A stretch of DNA of 64,000 nucleotides, from assembly GCA_964017045.1 (NCBI GenBank), contig OZ024798.1:12088995-12152994 (forward strand). Reading direction: 5' to 3'. This document shows, in pieces, positions 59,676-64,000 of this stretch. Source of the DNA: Omphiscola glabra. Taxonomy: Eukaryota > Mollusca > Gastropoda > Lymnaeidae. Within the stretch, counting starts at the first letter, position 1. Every line of letters starts with the position of its first letter. Below the pieces are notes generated by a model. That model worked only from the letters and a program-made list of their open reading frames with translations. It did no database searches and was not told the DNA's origin. Both the position numbers and the translations under genes were made by a program.

Positions 59676-60573
59676 GTCCAACAACAACAAAAAAAACTGT
59701 GGAATCCATCTTGCCCTTCAACCAAAATCAACTTCAATCAAACAAAGTGGTTAACAATCACGGAACGCCAATCATAATTCTATGACCACTTGCTGTAAAA
59801 CTTCAGAAGTTTCAACTCTGACTTGAGCCAGTCTCGATGACTTCTCTTGGATCTCGGTTGATGGCAGAGAACGAGTTTTTCCTGCTTGTTTTTTTTTTTT
59901 TCTCTTAAATTCTCCACATCAAGCTACCGTCTCTAGCGTCCAGTTTTTAATCAAGATCCCGATACCGGCTTCGGCGCAGGCCGTGAGAATGGAAACAGCT
60001 GCGAGTCACAACCCCCCCCCCCCCCCCCCCCCCACAGACTGTGGACATTAGATCAAATCCAAGTCCCTGATTAACTTAATTTTTTGGTTTAACGATCTTG
60101 AACTTGAACTTGCAATTTCAGTGTTTATGTAGACAAAGGTTCTGCCCTCCCTCCCCACCCCACCACCCCAACCACCATTACCGAATTTACAGCTCCATGC
60201 GTCCTATGGATAGCCTCATACGATTTGTCTCCCCAGCATTACTTTGATGGCGTTATTGACAGTTAGCTTTTGTCGAGGACCTTTAACGGTGTTAAAATGC
60301 CAAAGTTAAAATTGATGTAGAGAACCGTTTAGCGGTCAGTCTCGTGAGATGGGTTTAAACTAATTTTTTTCAAATTGAATTCGCCAACTAGTTAAAAACT
60401 AGGAGAATGAGAAAATGTGGAGGAAAAAAACAATCTTAAATTAAAATGACACAGCTCATTTTAAATCTGGGTTTGTTCCGTTGAATAATTTGGATTCACA
60501 TTTTAAACATTTGTAATTCATTTGTATCGTACTGATGGGGCATCGTTTTTAAAAGTTTCATAATCCAGCACTA
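59676..60573. other. Non-coding; 22-nt poly-C
   Basis: A C-run lies at 60012-60033. No gene is seen. Confidence 0.5.
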
Positions 60574-60963
60574 GGGTGCTGGGTGGCCGAGTAGTCTAAA
60601 CTGAGCAAATCTCAAGTTGATTGTGTGGGGTTCAGTCCCCAAAAAAATATCACCAGTACGGTACTCGTTAATCTTTAACTCATCCAACTCTGAAACTCAA
60701 ACCAGGAGATGGAGTCCCGTAGGCGGATAGCATTGGTACAATGAAACATTCCGACAACTCCTGCGACGTCACAGGTGCCAAGCTGTATCTCCCACATGAT
60801 GTTCCCTTTGGGGTTATTGGCCGGCATGGAGCGAGGCGATTTGCTGTTGGGAACCAGTTTATAATCTTCTAGAAGAATAATCCCAGGCCTTGTGGATTTC
60901 GTCCTACGACGTCTGCACCATCGTCACATTGTGACGGACGGAGGCCAGCAAAAAAACAAAAAA
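60574..60963 (+). mobile_element. tRNA-derived SINE, copy 3 (full-length)
   Basis: The head is GGGTGCTGGGTGGCCGAGTA (box A with one change), then a box-B-like GGGTTCAGTCCC near 60629. The body has GGCGGATAGCATTGGTACAA, GATTTGCTGTTGGGAACCAG, TTATAATCTTCTAGAAGAAT, CCTTGTGGATTTCGTCCTAC and GTGACGGACGGAGGCCAGCA, and the tail is A-rich. It retains the central segment that copy 2 lacks. Confidence 0.92.
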
Positions 60964-61124
60964 ATCAAGCAGAGGACGTGAGCGCCACACTTTAGATTTC
61001 CAATCTACACATTTGAAGAATATAACAACGTGAAGGAAAAAAAACCTTTCACACAGAGTAGTGTACGAGTTTTCCGAGGATTAGACTTTTACTGATAACA
61101 GATAATACCAAGTATCAGATAAAT

Positions 61125-61245
61125 GGATGGCCAAGACGCGACACTGTCTCTTCTGTTTTAAATGTATGGCCAAGACATGAGACGCTGTTTCTGCCGTTTT
61201 AAATGTATGGCCAAGACCTGACGCTGTCTCTGCTGTTCATATGTA
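61125..61245. repeat. ~42-bp tandem repeat, 3 copies
   Basis: The unit contains ATGGCCAAGAC, GACGCTGTCTCTGCTGTTTT and AAATGT. Confidence 0.88.
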
Positions 61246-62836
61246 TCTCAACACTATCGAGTGGATCGGACTTTATGAAATGAAAATCTCCTCTAAACTC
61301 CGCTCCACCTATGGACATTTTGTGTCTTGCCTCATACACGTTTCGAATTATTTGACTAGTCACGCACGCCCTACAAAAGTACCAATTTACTATTTAAAAA
61401 AAATAGAAAATTAAATGGGCTTCTATTTTTTAATTGAATTACATGGTGAATGACTGTAGCAGCTTCTAACTAAATAACTGAGATAGCAAGCTAATTACTT
61501 ATTACATAAAGGTGAATGTTAATGATGTCATGTTTTAAAACATATATAAATATTTATTATTATGACTCAAAACTGATGGAAGTCTCCACTGTTCTTATAA
61601 TCCATATCCTCGCACCCTCTGGAATGCCACTTGGCACCCCGCCGCCCCCCCTCCCATGCGAGTGCAAGCACCTCAGGTCGGAAAAAACCCTGGACCAGAT
61701 GACCGATGCTAATGTTGATTGTCCGTGTCACATTAGAAACAGTGTGGAAAAAAGATACTTTGTACATATCTACATAAAACAACTACGACTTCAAACAAAA
61801 GACGACCGATCTGTTGAAATAATTGCATCCCCCACCACCCAAACCCACGATGCAAATAAAAAAAATTAGCTTGGATCCTTGCAAACAAATGCTAAAATGT
61901 TTTTTTCTTCAAGCTCTTAATAATACTCGCCTAAATGCGTCGAACCAAATGTACAGATGTTTTAAACATATAGATCAAATGTACCGGGAGTGGAGGGGGA
62001 ACGGCTCTTAAGGTTACAAAGACTGCCATGGGCGTTGAAACAATGGCCCGACGGCGTGGAATCGATCACCCATTGTAAATAAAACACAACTTTTTAAATC
62101 AGCGTTCTGTCATACCCTTTTGAACCGGTAATGTTTACATACGTGAATCGTTTGAAGCCAAAGATTTCACCCACAATGAAACATGCGCAGCTATTGCTTA
62201 TGTCACATTAGGAAATGGCGTCAGCGTGGCGTCGAGCTATTGCTCTTTATGCCCTCGCCAAAGCAACACACAAACCCCCCCCCCCCCCCCAAGCACGAAA
62301 ATCAAGCTGCAAAGCGGTACGTTGAAGATGTCCCTTTGTCAGGACGGCCCCACCCGAATCCGCTCGATCGGTATTTCTGCTGGAGGCCGCCCCACCCCAA
62401 GGACACCCACGTCGGTCCGACACTGCGCATACACGCAGTGGACACGATCGACTTCCCTAGGGGTTGGGATGGTAAATTTACGTCCTAATATCTTCTCCCA
62501 AGCAATGATGGTCGTGTTCCCCGGGTTAACGTTGAGGGTTCCGGTGACCAACGCTTCCAAATCGGCAAGACACTTCAGAGTTGTCGACCGGAATCCCGGG
62601 AACAAGGTATTGCTTATAAAATTATAGTAATATTTCAATTATTGTTGAAGAAAAAACATGACCTTTGCCCTATGTAAGTACATTTACTTATCATGTACTA
62701 ATCTTTAAAACTTAAAACAAAGAAGATATTAACACTACACTTACGCACGAAACAAAATATAATTTTCATTTGTTTGAAAATTCTATTGCTTCCTGCTGTA
62801 TTAGTCATAGAGATTTTTGTAAGCGGATTTAGCTTG
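61246..62836. other. Non-coding downstream flank of the GPCR gene; unassigned GC-richer patch at 62.33-62.6 kb
   Basis: The patch 62330-62605 is GC-rich and open on both strands (plus 62226-62627, minus 62339-62638), but I recognise no domain. It could be an unknown exon or a repeat. A poly-C tract lies at about 62275-62290. No clear AATAAA for the minus-strand receptor transcript was found between 62640 and 62836. Confidence 0.4.
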
Positions 62837-64000
62837 TTATAAATGTGTCACATTCTCATTGGACGCCATGTCCGTCAAAGCGATCGTCGCATTGTAGTCT
62901 CTTTCTCCCATGGTGATCAGCGCCTCGGTCTGCGGTCCCCTGGGGTGGCCGCACCGCCGCATGCACACGGCACACAAGGCTTTGTGGACGAACGACCTGT
63001 ACTTACTGTCCAGAACGTAGAAGACGACCGGGTTGACCGCGGAGTTCGAGAAGGACAGACAGAAGCCGATCATTTTGAAGATGTGCCAGAAGTAGTCGAA
63101 CGTGCCGCCCGGATGCAGATGGTACCACAGGAAGTAGACGTGGCGCGGCGTCCAGCAGACGGCGAACGCTAAGATCAGCATGAGGACAGTGAGAGCCAGC
63201 CGCCGGCGCTTGGTGACCATCGTCTCCTGGCGAGTTGGGACCGGTTGTGAGAGTTTCGTCGGCTCGAAACGGACCCCGGGATTAAGGGGGGTAGTCTCCT
63301 GCAGCGAGCGAGTAGCAAGTGATTCGGACAAGGGGCGTGCCGGTGTGGGGGATTCATTGCTCGTAGAGTCAATTTTAGAGCTTGATTTCCTCTGGAAAGG
63401 TGGAATCTCGGTTGAAGGTATTGGTGGTCCAGTGTAACAGAAACTGTTGGGTAGAACCGGGGTCTGTTGGGTATCCGTCAAATCTTTCGAGGATTTGGGG
63501 CTGAGGGACACCTTGTCAGCAGTTTTTGCCGGACTTTTAGGTTTGAGAATAAGATTTTCCTTGGCTTCGAGTGCATCTTTGCTTGTGCCTTCAGCATTCT
63601 GGGCAACCTTAGAACCTGCTGACAGAGTCAGCTTGCAGTTCTCGGAATTAGTTTTAGCGGCTGAACCTTTCTTGGCAAGGCACTTTGGCTCGGGCTTGCT
63701 TTTGATCTTCTGGGACGTTACCCTTCTGTCGGACAGAGGGAACGCCCTCAGCAACAGATGCACGGCGATGATGGTGTACGCCGTGGCTATGACGAGCAGC
63801 GGCAGGCAGAACAGCAGGATGAACCGACACATCACGTGGATCTTCGGGTAAACAGCTCCCCAGTTGGTGTCGTACAGGTCGCAGATGGGGTCCTTGTTGA
63901 TCTTCCTCAGGTGCTCGAGGTTTGACGAGAGCAGGTTGGGCAGGGACACGGCGGCCGACAGCGCCCATATCGTCACCGTGAGCAGGATCGGCCCGCGCTT
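62837..64000 (-). CDS. Class A (rhodopsin-like) peptide-type GPCR, 3' exon, 5' part outside window
   Basis: The frame is open from the window edge (64000) to a TAA stop at 62837-62839, about 387 codons. It begins inside TM4, so the true start and TM1-3 are not visible, and the GTG at 63976 is not a real start. Numbering from that GTG: the end of TM4 contains Trp4; extracellular loop 2 has a Cys at 32 (the usual disulfide partner of TM3); TM5 is about 46-76. Next comes a very long third intracellular loop (about 80-256) rich in Ser, Pro, Lys and Thr. TM6 (about 257-286) is preceded by a basic KRRR and carries the CWTP form of CWxP at 274-277. TM7 (about 295-321) has NPVVFY at 315-320, so the canonical NPxxY Tyr is Phe with Tyr one residue later. 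Cys335, 338 and 342 suit palmitoylation after helix 8. The C-terminus THL fits a class I PDZ ligand. The protein would be a plasma-membrane receptor coupling a ligand, probably a neuropeptide, to G proteins. The NPxx(F/L)Y pattern recalls bombesin/endothelin/CCHamide-type receptors, but the ligand family is not assigned. GPCR identity is near certain. Confidence 0.93.
   Translation of the reverse strand, partial: KRGPILLTVTIWALSAAVSLPNLLSSNLEHLRKINKDPICDLYDTNWGAVYPKIHVMCRFILLFCLPLLVIATAYTIIAVHLLLRAFPLSDRRVTSQKIKSKPEPKCLAKKGSAAKTNSENCKLTLSAGSKVAQNAEGTSKDALEAKENLILKPKSPAKTADKVSLSPKSSKDLTDTQQTPVLPNSFCYTGPPIPSTEIPPFQRKSSSKIDSTSNESPTPARPLSESLATRSLQETTPLNPGVRFEPTKLSQPVPTRQETMVTKRRRLALTVLMLILAFAVCWTPRHVYFLWYHLHPGGTFDYFWHIFKMIGFCLSFSNSAVNPVVFYVLDSKYRSFVHKALCAVCMRRCGHPRGPQTEALITMGERDYNATIALTDMASNENVTHL

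Overview
This window looks like animal (metazoan) nuclear DNA. It is AT-rich, intron-scale and repeat-dominated, with no operons or bacterial-style gene packing. A mollusc, most likely a gastropod, is my best guess. The grounds are several SPIN-like hAT transposon copies (a family reported from a pond snail as well as tetrapods), a tRNA-derived SINE, Penelope-like and non-LTR retrotransposon remnants, and an extreme load of minisatellites. The taxonomic call is an inference, not something the sequence proves.

Only one host protein-coding gene is convincing. It lies at the right edge on the minus strand (62837 to past 64000) and is the 3' exon of a class A, peptide-type G-protein-coupled receptor. 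TM4 to TM7, an unusually long third intracellular loop, a Cys-rich palmitoylation-type tail and the stop codon are visible. The start, TM1-3 and the DRY region lie outside the window. Nearly all other long open frames are artefacts of tandem repeats whose unit is a multiple of 3, or whose unit lacks stops.

Layout: 0-5 kb holds an 18-bp minisatellite, a Penelope-like GIY-YIG remnant, a dispersed-repeat copy and a 14-bp array. 5-7 kb holds another dispersed-repeat copy and a hAT MITE. 6.95-9.2 kb is a 2.25-kb 12-bp array. 9-21 kb is a series of small arrays, a SINE copy, composite dispersed repeats and a 260-bp tetranucleotide tract. 21.3-22.96 kb is a ~96/98-bp satellite with 4-unit higher-order structure. 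23-30 kb contains SPIN-like and other hAT copies, a local duplication, 37-bp and 30-bp arrays and a 248-bp palindromic-ended MITE. 31.4-32 kb is the degraded 3' end of a non-LTR retrotransposon ORF. 33-49 kb holds at least a dozen further minisatellites, a GC-rich insert, another retrotransposon remnant and SPIN-like copies. 49-58 kb has four SPIN-like copies, one carrying the ~249-bp MITE nested inside it, plus a hAT MITE with a perfect target-site duplication. 58-61 kb has two SINE copies, one inserted into a minisatellite.

No operon or pathway can be assembled. The story here is repeat biology: more than 30 unrelated tandem arrays in 64 kb, several with higher-order structure, and several datable nested insertions. 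No CRISPR array, rRNA gene or confident functional tRNA was seen.
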